Assembly: GCF_000708045.1 (NCBI RefSeq)
Contig: NZ_ANIE01000002.1
Location: forward strand, 62,001-126,000
DNA: 64,000 nt
Direction of reading: 5' to 3'
From: Marinobacter nitratireducens
Lineage (GTDB): Bacteria > Pseudomonadota > Gammaproteobacteria > Pseudomonadales > Oleiphilaceae
Part shown: in pieces, positions 1-8,866 of the stretch
Numbering within the stretch: the stretch's first letter is position 1
Layout: each line of letters begins with the position of its first letter
Translations under genes and position numbers: made by a program
The notes under the pieces: model-generated
What the model was told of the DNA's origin: nothing
The model's database searches: none
Seen by the model: only the letters and a program-made list of their open reading frames with translations

Positions 1-353
1 AGCAGCAGCCAGTCGTCTTCGGTCCTGGTGACTCCGAGCGGCCCGCTCTTGGACTGCAGGCGAATCTCGTTTTTGTCCCAGCCCAGTTTGTTGAAGATGA
101 TCCAGGCGCTGGCCAGGGTGGCATGGCCACACAGCGGCACTTCCGTTCCCGGTGTGAACCAGCGGATATGAAAGTCGCTGTCTCTGTCTTCCGGGGTGGG
201 GACAAAAAAGGCGGTTTCGGAAAGATTGTTTTCCGCCGCCAGGGATTGCAGCGTCTCGTCGGGTAGCCAGCTGTCCAGCGGCATCACAGCGGCAGGATTA
301 CCGCCAAAGATCTGGTCAGTAAAGGCATCGACCTGATAGATCGGATAGCTCAT
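1..353 (-). CDS. PhzF-family isomerase/epimerase, N-terminal part (3' end outside window)
   Basis: The minus strand from the ATG at 353 reads MSYPIYQVDAFTDQIFGGNP and then AAENNLSETAFF, the N-terminal signature of the PhzF / diaminopimelate-epimerase-like fold. Glu46 lies where the family's catalytic glutamate is expected. CGHATLAS, the second conserved family motif, follows. About 117 codons are present; the rest lies beyond base 1. Family members catalyse isomerisations on small substrates, but the substrate cannot be read from sequence, so no phenazine role should be assumed. The start overlaps the stop of the upstream 94-aa gene in an ATGA arrangement, which suggests translational coupling. 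Confidence 0.85.
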   Translation of the reverse strand, partial: MSYPIYQVDAFTDQIFGGNPAAVMPLDSWLPDETLQSLAAENNLSETAFFVPTPEDRDSDFHIRWFTPGTEVPLCGHATLASAWIIFNKLGWDKNEIRLQSKSGPLGVTRTEDDWLL

Positions 354-634
354 GCGCAGTTCTCCTGAAGTGAACGTTTAGCGTAGTGGCGCGCCCGGTG
401 CCTGGCAAACTGCTCCAGTTCCAGTGCGCTGTAGAAATGCAGCTCTGGCAGGGCGGCTGTGTGGGTCAGAATCCAGTGTCCCTCGGATCTTTCCATGATC
501 GCGAACCCCAGATCCTTGAGCCAGCGCAGGCTGACATCCACATTCCTGGACGCTCCAAGCGCAGAGCTTCCGAGTGCAAGCAGATCTTTCCGGGTTGCGG
601 CCGGGGGCTGTAGACGTGTGTCGGCGATGCCCAT
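350..634 (-). CDS. Small hypothetical protein coupled to PhzF-like gene
   Basis: A 94-aa soluble protein with no signal peptide or membrane segment. The ATG at 634 is preceded on the minus strand by a GGGAG Shine-Dalgarno. The stop (350-352) overlaps the PhzF-like start by three bases, so the two probably share an mRNA and may be coupled in translation. I recognise no domain. The middle (LRWLKDLGFAIMERSEGHWIL) looks like a compact alpha/beta segment that could be part of a winged helix, but this is only an impression. Confidence 0.6.
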   Translation of the reverse strand: MGIADTRLQPPAATRKDLLALGSSALGASRNVDVSLRWLKDLGFAIMERSEGHWILTHTAALPELHFYSALELEQFARHRARHYAKRSLQENCA

Positions 635-721
635 GATGAAACTCCCTCTTCCGTTTCTGATGGGACTATTGTCGGATTCATTGAGGTTGCGTTACAGATT
701 CAGGTAGGCGTATTTTGGACC

Positions 722-816
722 GGTACAGATGCACTCGTGGATAATCTGTGCTGCTTTCTTTTGGGGGCAACTGTACCGTTCACTGCCGAGATAGATCTGG
801 TGGAATGGCCGTACAG
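722..816. promoter_or_regulatory. Candidate operator repeats for the divergent MocR regulator
   Basis: The 221-bp gap between the divergent 94-aa gene and the MocR gene holds GGTACAG (722-728), its exact complement CTGTACC (771-777) and a third copy CGTACAG (810-816). MocR/PdxR-type regulators commonly bind spaced direct and inverted repeats next to their own gene. Binding here is inferred from position and repetition only. Confidence 0.45.
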
Positions 817-855
817 GATTGAATTAAGTGTTGAATGAACCGGTGAGGATTGGAC

Positions 856-2271
856 ATGGGTGTGCTCTACAACCAGGTGGCGGACAAGCTTCAGGCCCTG
901 ATCCAGGAAGGGGTCTATCGTGATGGCGACCGGTTGCCGGGCGTGAGGGTGCTGAGCCGGCAATTCGGGGTCAGCATTTCAACGGTATTGCAGGCCCACC
1001 AAACCCTGGAAGGGCGGGGCTATTTGCAGGCGCGGGAGCGCAGCGGGTATTTCGTCAAACTGCCCGCGCTGGATGCCCCGGAACCTGTGATGCGGCGCCA
1101 TCGCAGCCGGCCGGTGCCGGTCAGCGCCCGGGAAATGACCCTTGAATTGTGTGCCGACGAACAGAAGCGGATGGTGCCGCTGGCGACGGCGATTCCGCAC
1201 CCTGACTACCTGCCGCTTCGACAGATTCAGCAGTGCACGCTCTGGGCGGCGCGCCGTGGGCTGGAGACCCTGGACTACGCCTTTCCGGGAAAGGAATGTT
1301 TTCGCCGCCAGATTGCTCAGCGCATGGCCACGCTCGGGGTTCCGATCACGCCAGACGACGTGCTGGCGACCAACGGTGCCCAGGAGGCCATCATCCTGGC
1401 GCTGAGGGCAGTTACCCAGCCCGGAGACATTGTGGCGGTGGAGTCTCCATCGTTCCCGGGTATCCTCCAGGCGCTGGAAGTTGTCGGCCTTAAAGTGATC
1501 GAGATTCCAACGCACCCGGCCGAGGGGCTGAGCCTGGAAGGCTTGGAGCTTGCGCTGGAACAGTGGCCGCTCAAGGCCTGCGTGGTGGTCACCAATCACA
1601 GCAATCCCATGGGCGCGAGAATGTCCGATGAGCGCAAGAAGCAGCTGGTGTCGATGCTGGCCGCCGCGAATGTCCCGCTGATCGAGGATGATATCTATGG
1701 TGATCTTCACCATATCGGGGATCGCCCGCGCCCGGCCAAGGCATTCGATCGCACAGACAACGTGATCTACTGCAGTTCCTTTTCCAAAACCATTTCGCCG
1801 GGGCTGCGGCTCGGCTGGATGGTGCCCGGCCGCCACATGGCGAGCGCCCGGCAGCACAAGTATTTCGTGAATCTGGCAACTTCCTCTATCCCGCAAATGG
1901 CCGTGGCACATTTTCTGGAGCAGGGGGGATACGATCGCTACCTGCGAACAGCGCGTCAGCACTATCGTGAGGGTGCCGAGCGGATGCGGGCGGCTGTTTC
2001 CCGCGCCTTTCCGGAAGGAACGGCGGTGAGCCGGCCACAGGGTGGATTTGTGCTCTGGGTGCAGTTACCGGAAGCGGTCTCGGGAACCGAGATCTACCAA
2101 CAGGCCCGGGCCGAGGACATCAATGTGGCGCCGGGGCTGATGTTTTCGACCACCAACAAGTTCGAGAATTGCCTGCGGATCAACACCGCCAATCCGTGGA
2201 GTGAACGCATCGAGCATGCGGTCATGCGCCTGGGGAGTCTTGTCAAAGCTTCGATGACCCAGGTCGAGTGA
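856..2271 (+). CDS. MocR-type regulator: GntR winged helix fused to fold-I aminotransferase domain
   Basis: Residues about 1-70 form a GntR winged helix (LYNQVADKLQALIQEGVY, then SRQFGVSISTVLQAHQTLE). Residues about 110-470 are a fold-type-I PLP aminotransferase domain with TNGAQEAI, the DDIYGDL segment and SSFSKTISPGLRLGW, in which Lys311 should hold PLP. MocR proteins use PLP or an amino-acid aldimine as effector; PdxR is the vitamin-B6 example. ATG 856 is preferred over TTG 850 because GTGAGG (844-848) is well spaced from it. It is divergent from the PhzF pair, a likely target. Its stop abuts the response-regulator stop at 2272. Confidence 0.88.
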   Translation: MGVLYNQVADKLQALIQEGVYRDGDRLPGVRVLSRQFGVSISTVLQAHQTLEGRGYLQARERSGYFVKLPALDAPEPVMRRHRSRPVPVSAREMTLELCADEQKRMVPLATAIPHPDYLPLRQIQQCTLWAARRGLETLDYAFPGKECFRRQIAQRMATLGVPITPDDVLATNGAQEAIILALRAVTQPGDIVAVESPSFPGILQALEVVGLKVIEIPTHPAEGLSLEGLELALEQWPLKACVVVTNHSNPMGARMSDERKKQLVSMLAAANVPLIEDDIYGDLHHIGDRPRPAKAFDRTDNVIYCSSFSKTISPGLRLGWMVPGRHMASARQHKYFVNLATSSIPQMAVAHFLEQGGYDRYLRTARQHYREGAERMRAAVSRAFPEGTAVSRPQGGFVLWVQLPEAVSGTEIYQQARAEDINVAPGLMFSTTNKFENCLRINTANPWSERIEHAVMRLGSLVKASMTQVE

Positions 2272-2931
2272 TCAGTGCTCGTCCCGGCGCAGGTCCAGAG
2301 GATCGATCAGGCCTGCGGCGATGGCGAGCCCTGTCACATCCGGCAGGCGATCGGCGCCCAGCCGTTTCATGACCCGGGCCCGGTACAGATCAATGGTTTT
2401 AACGCTCACGTCCAGTTTTTCGGCGATTTCCCGGCTGGTGTAGCCCTGGGCCAGGGGCAAAAAGACGTCCCGTTCCCGGCGGGTGAGGGTGGCCATCAGT
2501 GCTTCGGTCTGTTCGTCGGACTGGAAGTTGCCACGGTTCGGTTGTTGATGTTCCTGAAGCGCCTGCTGCACGCTGTCCAGCAGCAGCTGTTCGTTGAAGG
2601 GCTTCTCGATAAAGTCGAAGGCCCCGGATTTGAAGGCCCGTACCACGATGGGCACATCCGCATGGCCGGAAACAAAGATGATGGGCAGGTCGAGCCCTCG
2701 CTTTTGCAGCTCTTCCTGAACGTTGAGGCCGCCCAGGCCCGGCATTCGGACGTCGAGCACCACGCAGCCAGCCCTTTCCGAGCTGATGGCTTCGAGAAAT
2801 TTCCGGCCATCGCTGTAGGCCTGGACATCAAGGCCAACGGATTCCAGCAACCATTGAGTGGATTCCAGCATGCCGGCGTCATCGTCCACGACGTACACGG
2901 TGGTTGCTTCATTGGCCGGGCGTTCAGTCAT
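2272..2931 (-). CDS. FixJ-family response regulator (REC + LuxR-type HTH)
   Basis: The 219-aa protein has a receiver domain (about 11-125) with acidic residues VVDDDAG, phospho-acceptor Asp60 in VVLDVRMPG and Lys in IEKPF. A LuxR/FixJ HTH follows (about 147-205; LTRRERDVFLPLAQGYTSREIA, with SVKTIDLYRARVMKRL as recognition region). It overlaps the 3' end of the upstream histidine-kinase gene by 8 bp, so the two form one operon and surely one signalling pair. The divergent acyl-CoA synthetase and permease are the natural target genes, but that is inferred from position. Confidence 0.9.
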   Translation of the reverse strand: MTERPANEATTVYVVDDDAGMLESTQWLLESVGLDVQAYSDGRKFLEAISSERAGCVVLDVRMPGLGGLNVQEELQKRGLDLPIIFVSGHADVPIVVRAFKSGAFDFIEKPFNEQLLLDSVQQALQEHQQPNRGNFQSDEQTEALMATLTRRERDVFLPLAQGYTSREIAEKLDVSVKTIDLYRARVMKRLGADRLPDVTGLAIAAGLIDPLDLRRDEH

Positions 2932-4429
2932 CGGTTCTTGTCTCCGTTCGGTTCGAGGTCTTGTTCTTGTTTCCCGGCGCGGCGGGGAAACGGCAGATCA
3001 GTGCCAGCCCGCCCGTGTCCGCCGGTCGTGCATCGAGAAATCCGCCAAACCCTTCAATGATGGACCGGCTCATCGACAGCCCCAGCCCCAGCCCCTGGGG
3101 TTTACTGGTGTAGAAAGGCTGAAACATCTGGCGAATGCCCTGCTCATCCAGACCGGGCCCCTGATCGGTGACTTCAATCAGGGTCTCGTTTTCACAGTTG
3201 ATGCAGGTGCGTATCCGGATTTTCGTGGGTTCCGGCGATGACACATCCTGCTGCCTTTCCATGTTGGCTTCAATGGCGTTGCGTATCAGGTTGATGAGAA
3301 CCTGCTCCAGCAGAACGGCGTCTGCGGTGATGACCGGGGCGGAGTCTGCCAGCTCCGGGATAATCTGAACACGGTTTTTCTCGGCTTCCCAATGGCAAAG
3401 GCGAGCGACGTTGGTGATGGCGTCGTTGAGGCTGAGCGGTGCCGTGCGTTTCTGTCCCTTGCGCAGAAAGGCCCGCAGCCGTTTGATCACCTCTGATGCC
3501 CGATTGGCATGGTGCACGATTTTCTGAAGCCCGTCATCGACACGGTCCAGGCATTCCGGGTTTTGCCGGGCATTCTTCAGGTAGCGCTGGCTGGCGCTGG
3601 CAAAGTTGACGATGGTGGCCAGCGGCTGATTCATCTCATGGGCAATACTGGAGGCCAGTTCACCCAGTGTTGCCAGGCGGGCGGCGTGGGCCAGCTCATC
3701 GGCCAGTCGCCGGTTGCTCTCCTCCGATTCCACCCGGGCGGTAATGTCACGGGATACGCTGACCACTTCCACCACCGCACCGGTGTAGGTTTCCCGGATG
3801 GCTCGGCTGGCAATTTCAAACCAGCGTTTGCTGCCATCCCGATGCACGATGTCCACGGTCATGGTGGCGTAGCCGTCATCCCTGAGATGTTTGCGCGCTT
3901 CGAGTAGCTGCTCGGTCACGGTCAGCCCGCGAAACACCTCTTCCAGTGACCGCCCCCGCAACTCTTCCGGCCAGTAACCCAACAGGCGCCAGGAGGCAGG
4001 CGTTGCATCAATAAAGCGGCCATCGGGCGCATGGCGAGAGATCAGATCCGTTGTGTTCTCGGTGATCAGGCGATAAAGGCGGTTGGACCGGGTGGCTTCC
4101 TCATGCATACGGACGTCGTCGGTGGCGTCTCTGCCCCGGACCAGCACCTGCCCGTATTCGACTGCTGGTATGAATGTCCACAGGAATATTCGGGCTTCAA
4201 TGCGGGATTCGACGTTCTCGATGGCGCGCCCCTGGCGCAACGCGGAATGGACGAGCGCTTCGGTATTTCCGGGAAGCAGCTCCGAAAGCGCGCTGTAATG
4301 GGTTTCGGCCAGGAGATCCTCTGCCGACAGGTTGCTGGATAACACCTGGGCGTCTTGGTTCAGGGTCAGCCCGGGTTGCGGATCGGCGTCAGGCAGACTA
4401 AAAGCGTTAGGAGCTGGGGTATGAGTCAT
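2924..4429 (-). CDS. FixL-like PAS sensor histidine kinase
   Basis: A 501-aa protein without an obvious transmembrane segment, so probably cytosolic. A weak N-terminal PAS-like region is followed by a clear PAS/PAC domain (about 130-255; RLITENTTDLISRHAPDGRFID). A HisKA box follows with the phospho-histidine near residue 265 (SSIAHEMNQPLATIVN), then an HATPase domain with the N box (NLIRNAIEA), DQGPGL and GLGLGLSMS. FixL, TodS and DctB-type kinases share this HEMNQPL box. I see no haem-binding signature that I can assert, so the ligand is unknown. The start has only a weak Shine-Dalgarno. It is co-transcribed with the FixJ-like regulator. Confidence 0.88.
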   Translation of the reverse strand: MTHTPAPNAFSLPDADPQPGLTLNQDAQVLSSNLSAEDLLAETHYSALSELLPGNTEALVHSALRQGRAIENVESRIEARIFLWTFIPAVEYGQVLVRGRDATDDVRMHEEATRSNRLYRLITENTTDLISRHAPDGRFIDATPASWRLLGYWPEELRGRSLEEVFRGLTVTEQLLEARKHLRDDGYATMTVDIVHRDGSKRWFEIASRAIRETYTGAVVEVVSVSRDITARVESEESNRRLADELAHAARLATLGELASSIAHEMNQPLATIVNFASASQRYLKNARQNPECLDRVDDGLQKIVHHANRASEVIKRLRAFLRKGQKRTAPLSLNDAITNVARLCHWEAEKNRVQIIPELADSAPVITADAVLLEQVLINLIRNAIEANMERQQDVSSPEPTKIRIRTCINCENETLIEVTDQGPGLDEQGIRQMFQPFYTSKPQGLGLGLSMSRSIIEGFGGFLDARPADTGGLALICRFPAAPGNKNKTSNRTETRTDD

Positions 4430-4514
4430 GGTTCGTTTTATAGTAAATGCACCATAATACGTTGGTATAGTTTCTAGTTTTTATCCTATAAAATACTATT
4501 TCTTCCCAGCTAAA

Positions 4515-4537
4515 AGTATAGCTGCTCTAGCTATACT
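4515..4537. promoter_or_regulatory. Inverted repeat in divergent kinase / acyl-CoA synthetase promoter region
   Basis: AGTATAGC (4515-4522) and GCTATACT (4530-4537) form perfect 8-bp arms around a 7-bp spacer. A related half-site GGTATAG lies at 4464-4470. The AT-rich 154-bp region separates the FixL-like gene from the acyl-CoA synthetase. It is a good candidate binding site for the FixJ-like regulator of the same locus; this is an inference. Confidence 0.5.
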
Positions 4538-4583
4538 CCTGAATACGCCATAAGAACAACAGTGCTCACAGAGGACCAAACAG

Positions 4584-6212
4584 ATGACCTCGATTTTTGA
4601 TCAGGGCCTTGAGCCCCTCGATGCCAACTATGCGGTACAGTCCCCAATCGACTTTATTGAGAGAACCGCCAGCGTGTACCCGGACTTTCCGGCGGTGGTG
4701 CATGGCGCTATCCGTTACACCTGGCAGCAGACCTATGAGCGTTGTCTGCGTCTGGCGTCAGCCCTGAAAGGTCGGGGCATTGGTCGCGGCGATACCGTGG
4801 CTGTCATGTTGCCAAACATCCCGGCCATGGTGGAGTGCCATTTTGGCGTGCCGATGATTGGCGCAGTTCTGAACACACTGAATGTCCGTCTGGATGCCGA
4901 CGCCATTGCCTTCATGCTTGAGCATGGCGAAGCCAAGGTGGTGATTGCCGACCGGGAATTCGGTCAGGTGATCAAGGATGCCGTTCGTCACCTGGAGCAC
5001 AAGCCCCTGGTGATCGATGTCGACGATCCGGAATACGGCGAAGGCGTGCAGGTCAGCGATCTGGACTACGAGGCGTTGCTGCAGGAAGGCGATCCGGAAT
5101 TCCAGTGGAGCTTCCCGGAAAACGAGTGGGATGCCATTTCCCTGAACTACACCTCCGGCACTACCGGCAATCCCAAGGGGGTTGTCTACCATCACCGGGG
5201 CGCTTACATCAATTCCCTGGGTAACCAGGCGGTCTGGTCCATGGGCATGCATCCGGTCTATCTCTGGACGTTGCCGATGTTCCACTGCAACGGCTGGTGT
5301 TTCCCCTGGACCGTGACGGCTATGGCGGGTACCCATGTCTGCCTGCGTCGCGTTGATCCCGAGAAGATCCTGCACCTGATCCGTGAGCACCAGGTTACTC
5401 ACATGTGCGGTGCCCCGATCGTCCTGAACGCGCTTCTGAACGTGCCGGCATCGGCAAAAGCGGGGATTGATCACGACGTGAAATCCATGACGGCAGGCGC
5501 TGCGCCCCCGGCTCAGGTCATCGAGGCCATTGAGGATATGGGCATCAAGGTGACTCATGTATACGGCCTGACCGAAGTCTACGGCCCGGTGACCGTCTGT
5601 GCCTGGAAATCCGAGTGGGATGAGCTGCCACTGGATGAGCGTGCCAGGAAGAAAGCACGGCAGGGCGTGCGCTACCACACCCTGGCCGGCACCATGGTGG
5701 GTGACCCCAATACCATGGAACCCGTGCCGAAGGATGGCAAGACCATCGGTGAGATCTTCCTGCGCGGTAATACCGTGATGAAAGGTTATCTGAAGAACCC
5801 GACGGCCACCGAAGAAGCCTTCCGCGGCGGTTGGTTCCACACCGGTGACCTGGCGGTCTGGCACGAAGACGGTTACATGGAAATCAAGGATCGTCTGAAG
5901 GACATCATCATCTCCGGCGGCGAGAACATTTCCACCATCGAGGTGGAGGATACCCTCTACCGTCACCCGGCCGTTCTGGAAGCCGCGGTGGTGGCGCGGC
6001 CGGACGAAAAGTGGGGTGAAACACCCTGCGCCTTCGTGACCCTGAAGCCGGAAGCCGGAGAAGTCTCCGAGGAAGACATCATCAACTTCTGTCGTGAGCA
6101 TCTGGCCCGTTTCAAGGTACCGAAAACAGTCGTCTTCACGGATCTGCCCAAAACCTCCACGGGCAAGATCCAGAAGTTTGTACTGAGGGATCAGGCGAAA
6201 GACCTGAGCTGA
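4584..6212 (+). CDS. Acyl-CoA synthetase (AMP-forming, fatty-acid/short-chain type)
   Basis: A 542-aa ANL-superfamily ligase that activates a carboxylic acid to acyl-AMP and then acyl-CoA in the cytosol. The P-loop is YTSGTTGNPKGVVYHH (about residue 190). YGLTEVYGP (A5), the GWFHTGDLAVWHEDGY adenylate motif (A7/A8) and the C-terminal STGKIQKF lysine motif all follow in order, so it looks fully functional. It resembles the plant-AAE-like acyl-CoA synthetases of bacteria rather than AlkK; chain length cannot be fixed by eye. GAGGA at 4571-4575 gives a good start at 4584. It probably forms an operon with the permease at 6309, under the divergent two-component system. Confidence 0.9.
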   Translation: MTSIFDQGLEPLDANYAVQSPIDFIERTASVYPDFPAVVHGAIRYTWQQTYERCLRLASALKGRGIGRGDTVAVMLPNIPAMVECHFGVPMIGAVLNTLNVRLDADAIAFMLEHGEAKVVIADREFGQVIKDAVRHLEHKPLVIDVDDPEYGEGVQVSDLDYEALLQEGDPEFQWSFPENEWDAISLNYTSGTTGNPKGVVYHHRGAYINSLGNQAVWSMGMHPVYLWTLPMFHCNGWCFPWTVTAMAGTHVCLRRVDPEKILHLIREHQVTHMCGAPIVLNALLNVPASAKAGIDHDVKSMTAGAAPPAQVIEAIEDMGIKVTHVYGLTEVYGPVTVCAWKSEWDELPLDERARKKARQGVRYHTLAGTMVGDPNTMEPVPKDGKTIGEIFLRGNTVMKGYLKNPTATEEAFRGGWFHTGDLAVWHEDGYMEIKDRLKDIIISGGENISTIEVEDTLYRHPAVLEAAVVARPDEKWGETPCAFVTLKPEAGEVSEEDIINFCREHLARFKVPKTVVFTDLPKTSTGKIQKFVLRDQAKDLS

Positions 6213-6219
6213 TCCTTAA

Positions 6220-6245
6220 CGGCTGCGCCTGACCGGGCGCAGCCG
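6220..6245 (+). other. Intercistronic hairpin
   Basis: CGGCTGCGCC (6220-6229) pairs with GGCGCAGCCG (6236-6245) around a 6-nt loop, just after the acyl-CoA synthetase stop. There is no following T-run, so it is more likely an mRNA-stabilising or attenuating hairpin than a strong terminator before the permease gene. Confidence 0.5.
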
Positions 6246-6308
6246 CCCCGAACCACAAAAACAACACTGACTGGCACACGCATTCCGCGTGAGCCCGGAG
6301 ACCCTTTT

Positions 6309-7685
6309 ATGCAAATGTTCCACCGAAACAACGGCGAAGAGCAGCCGTATTGGCCAGCCGGCCCGTTCAAGATCCGTCTTCCCTTTGTGCACTATCGCTG
6401 GGAATTCGCGGAGATGGTTCAGGCATTGATCATGTTTGTGGTCAGTCTGGCGATGATTCCATTGCTGGAAAAGTACCTTGGCGTGCCCTACGACGTGGCA
6501 CTGGCCTACGTGGTGATCTGCGGTATTGGTTTTATGCTGCCGGCCCTGCTGGGCGTTCCCCTGGTGCCGGGCTGGATTACGCCGGGTATTCCGGTGGTTC
6601 TGCTGTTCCTCGGCGATTACGAACCAGGCCCGGAGGCCATTCAGGCATTGTTTGCACTGCAGTTCCTGGTGTTCCTGATTTTCCTGATCCTTGGCGTGAC
6701 CCGTCTGGGCAGTAAGCTGGTGGAGCTAATCCCCCGGTCCATGAAAGGCGGGATTATCATTGGTGCCGGTATTGCCGCGCTCATGGGTGAGATCGAGGCG
6801 GGCGGTCGTCTGGCCAATACGCCGATTTCACTGATCATCGGTGGTCTGGTCTGTCTGTACCTGATGTTCTCTGTATCGTTTAAAGGCTTTGTTGAGAGCA
6901 ACTCCATTGCCCGCAAGATCGCGAACTACGGCATGGTGCCGGGTATGGTCGTGGCGATTCTGGTGGGTTTTGCCACTGGCGAATACGATGTGCCCAACGT
7001 GGAGTGGGGGATCACCCAGCCCGCCTTCGGTGAGCTCTGGAACTACCTGCCGTTCTCCGTCGGCTTCCCGGACGCCAGCGTGTTCATGTACGCGATTCCT
7101 ACCGCTGTGATTGCTTATGTCATTGCCTTCGGAGACATCGTGGTGGGTCAGTCACTGATGAACCGTGTTGACCACCTGCGCAAAGACGAAGACATCGATA
7201 ACAGCATCGACCGGGTTCACCTGGTGACGTCCATTCGTAATGGTATGCACGCGTTTTTCGCGCCGTACCCGGGCCTGGCTGGCCCGATCTGGACAGCGGT
7301 TACCGCGACCATGGCGGAGCGCTACAAGTACGGCCGTAACGCGATGGATTCCATCTACAGTGGTGGCGGCACCTTCTGGATCACCGGTTTCATAGCGCTG
7401 TTTGTGCTGCCGCTGGTCAGTTTTTTCCAGCCCGTGCTGCCGATTGCTCTCTCCCTGACTTTGCTTCTGACCGGTTACATCTGCCTGATGGTGGGCCTGG
7501 AGCAGTTGGAAAACAACACGGAACGGGGCATTGCCGGCACCATGGGTGTGGTGCTGGCGGTCTATGGCGCGGGCTGGGGGCTCGCCACCGGCGCTGTCCT
7601 CTACTTCCTGATTGAGAGAACCCGTTTGCTCGGCTTCACGGCGGATCCTGAAGCCCCGGGTGCCGAGGTTGCGAACGAGCACTAA
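6309..7685 (+). CDS. NCS2/SLC26-like multi-pass permease (resembles DUF3360)
   Basis: A 458-aa integral membrane protein with about 11-13 hydrophobic helices after a short cytosolic N-terminus (PFKIRLPFVHYRWEFAE). Repeated glycine-rich segments such as GWITPGIPVVLLFLG and SMKGGIIIGAGIAALMGEIE recall the NCS2 (xanthine/uracil) and SulP fold. The whole most resembles the uncharacterised DUF3360 family, from memory. Its substrate is unknown. Since it directly follows an acyl-CoA synthetase, a carboxylate substrate of that enzyme is a reasonable guess. CGGAGA lies 8 nt upstream of the ATG. A strong terminator follows at 7737. Confidence 0.75.
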   Translation: MQMFHRNNGEEQPYWPAGPFKIRLPFVHYRWEFAEMVQALIMFVVSLAMIPLLEKYLGVPYDVALAYVVICGIGFMLPALLGVPLVPGWITPGIPVVLLFLGDYEPGPEAIQALFALQFLVFLIFLILGVTRLGSKLVELIPRSMKGGIIIGAGIAALMGEIEAGGRLANTPISLIIGGLVCLYLMFSVSFKGFVESNSIARKIANYGMVPGMVVAILVGFATGEYDVPNVEWGITQPAFGELWNYLPFSVGFPDASVFMYAIPTAVIAYVIAFGDIVVGQSLMNRVDHLRKDEDIDNSIDRVHLVTSIRNGMHAFFAPYPGLAGPIWTAVTATMAERYKYGRNAMDSIYSGGGTFWITGFIALFVLPLVSFFQPVLPIALSLTLLLTGYICLMVGLEQLENNTERGIAGTMGVVLAVYGAGWGLATGAVLYFLIERTRLLGFTADPEAPGAEVANEH

Positions 7686-7693
7686 AGCGATGG

Positions 7694-7761
7694 CCTCCGG
7701 TAGTAATCGGAGGTGATCAACCCCCTGTGTGTCCTTGGGAGGCTTCGGCCTCCCTTTTTTT
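7694..7761 (+). terminator. Rho-independent terminator after permease
   Basis: A weak hairpin CCTCCG/CGGAGG (7694-7713) is followed by a classical terminator: GGGAGGC (7737-7743), loop TTCG, GCCTCCC (7748-7754), then seven T (7755-7761). It closes the acyl-CoA synthetase / permease operon. Confidence 0.9.
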
Positions 7762-7926
7762 GTGCGTGACACGATGTCATTTTGTGACAAGTTGTCGCGA
7801 ATCGTGTCTCCGGCCCTTCCTTGCATTTTTCAAACAGGTATACACTGGCTCTAGTGGTGAATATTTGTCCGTTGTTCGCATTCGATAAACAGAACAAAAA
7901 ACTGCAAATAACAGGAGGCGGCCGCC

Positions 7927-8754
7927 ATGGCTATCAGCTCAACACCCGAGGGCGTATCCGTTCAGCCCCGGCATATTCGTTTTGATGTCAGTGAGGAACT
8001 GAAGACCTTCTGGCATGGCAACGATGCTTTCCGAACCGCGTTTTTCAATGCTCTGTCCCTACAGTTTCCGGACGGAGAGCAGCAATTTATCAATGCGGTC
8101 AGGCTTTACCGGGACAAGATTGATGATCCCAAGCTGAAGTCCGAGATTCGCGGTTTTATCGGCCAGGAAGCACTCCACAGTCGCGAGCACAAGGAGTATA
8201 ACGAGGGCCTGAAGGCCCGTGGCTATGATATCGATGCCATTGACCGCCGGTTCGCCAAACACATGGCGTGGGTCGGGCGCTTGCCGGCCAGTCGGCAGTT
8301 GGCGGGAACCTGCGGTGCTGAGCACTACACGGCCGTGCTGGCGAATGCCATTCTCAGTCACCCGGAGTGGATGGAAGACGCCACCCCGGCAATGGCCAGG
8401 CTCTGGCGCTGGCACGCCATTGAGGAAACCGAGCACAAGTCCGTTGCGTTTGACGTATACAGGGAATGCGTTGGCAATGAGCGTCTGCGCCGCATCGTCT
8501 TCTTGTTTGTCACCTGGAATTTCTTCAAGTATACCTTCCTGAACACCTGCAGCCTGCTGAAGACTGACGGCAAGCTCTGGAGTGTCCGTACCTGGCTGGG
8601 CGGCCTAAACTTTCTCTGGGGCAAGCCCGGGGTGATTCGAAAATGCATGCCTGAGTTCCTGGCGTATTTCCGAAAGGGTTTCCACCCCTGGCAACAGGAT
8701 AACCGCCGGCTGCTCGAGAAAAGCCTGAGTGAGCTGGAGTCGTCGACTCGATGA
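7927..8754 (+). CDS. Predicted metal-dependent hydrolase (PF10118-like, ferritin-type carboxylate/histidine motifs)
   Basis: A 275-aa protein of the uncharacterised 'metal-dependent hydrolase' family COG3687/PF10118. Visible metal-ligand candidates are QEALHSREH (80-88), AEHYT (131-135) and HAIEETEH (163-170). Their ExxH spacing resembles di-iron ferritin-like proteins more than hydrolases, so the family name may mislead. The helical C-terminus has one hydrophobic stretch (VFLFVTWNFFKYTFL) that could touch the membrane. An AGGAGG-type Shine-Dalgarno stands before ATG 7927. The upstream region (7762-7926) has its own promoter space. Function unknown. Confidence 0.75.
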   Translation: MAISSTPEGVSVQPRHIRFDVSEELKTFWHGNDAFRTAFFNALSLQFPDGEQQFINAVRLYRDKIDDPKLKSEIRGFIGQEALHSREHKEYNEGLKARGYDIDAIDRRFAKHMAWVGRLPASRQLAGTCGAEHYTAVLANAILSHPEWMEDATPAMARLWRWHAIEETEHKSVAFDVYRECVGNERLRRIVFLFVTWNFFKYTFLNTCSLLKTDGKLWSVRTWLGGLNFLWGKPGVIRKCMPEFLAYFRKGFHPWQQDNRRLLEKSLSELESSTR

Positions 8755-8866
8755 GAGCATTTGCTGAAATTGTGACCGGGTTGTGTAACACTGGGCGTCA
8801 CGTAGAAAAACAATGACAATAACGGGCCAGCCTATGAGCCACGGCCCGATGCTGGAGGCGCGCACG

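Noticed and set aside
4758-6101. Long minus-strand ORF of 447 codons inside the acyl-CoA synthetase
   Set aside because: Antisense shadow of a gene with full family motifs; His/Gly/Gln-rich residues with no domain sense.
6272-6286. Sigma54-like TGGCAC-N5-TTCC before the permease
   Set aside because: The -12 element reads TTCC and not TTGC, and the gene follows an acyl-CoA synthetase in an apparent operon; too weak to call.
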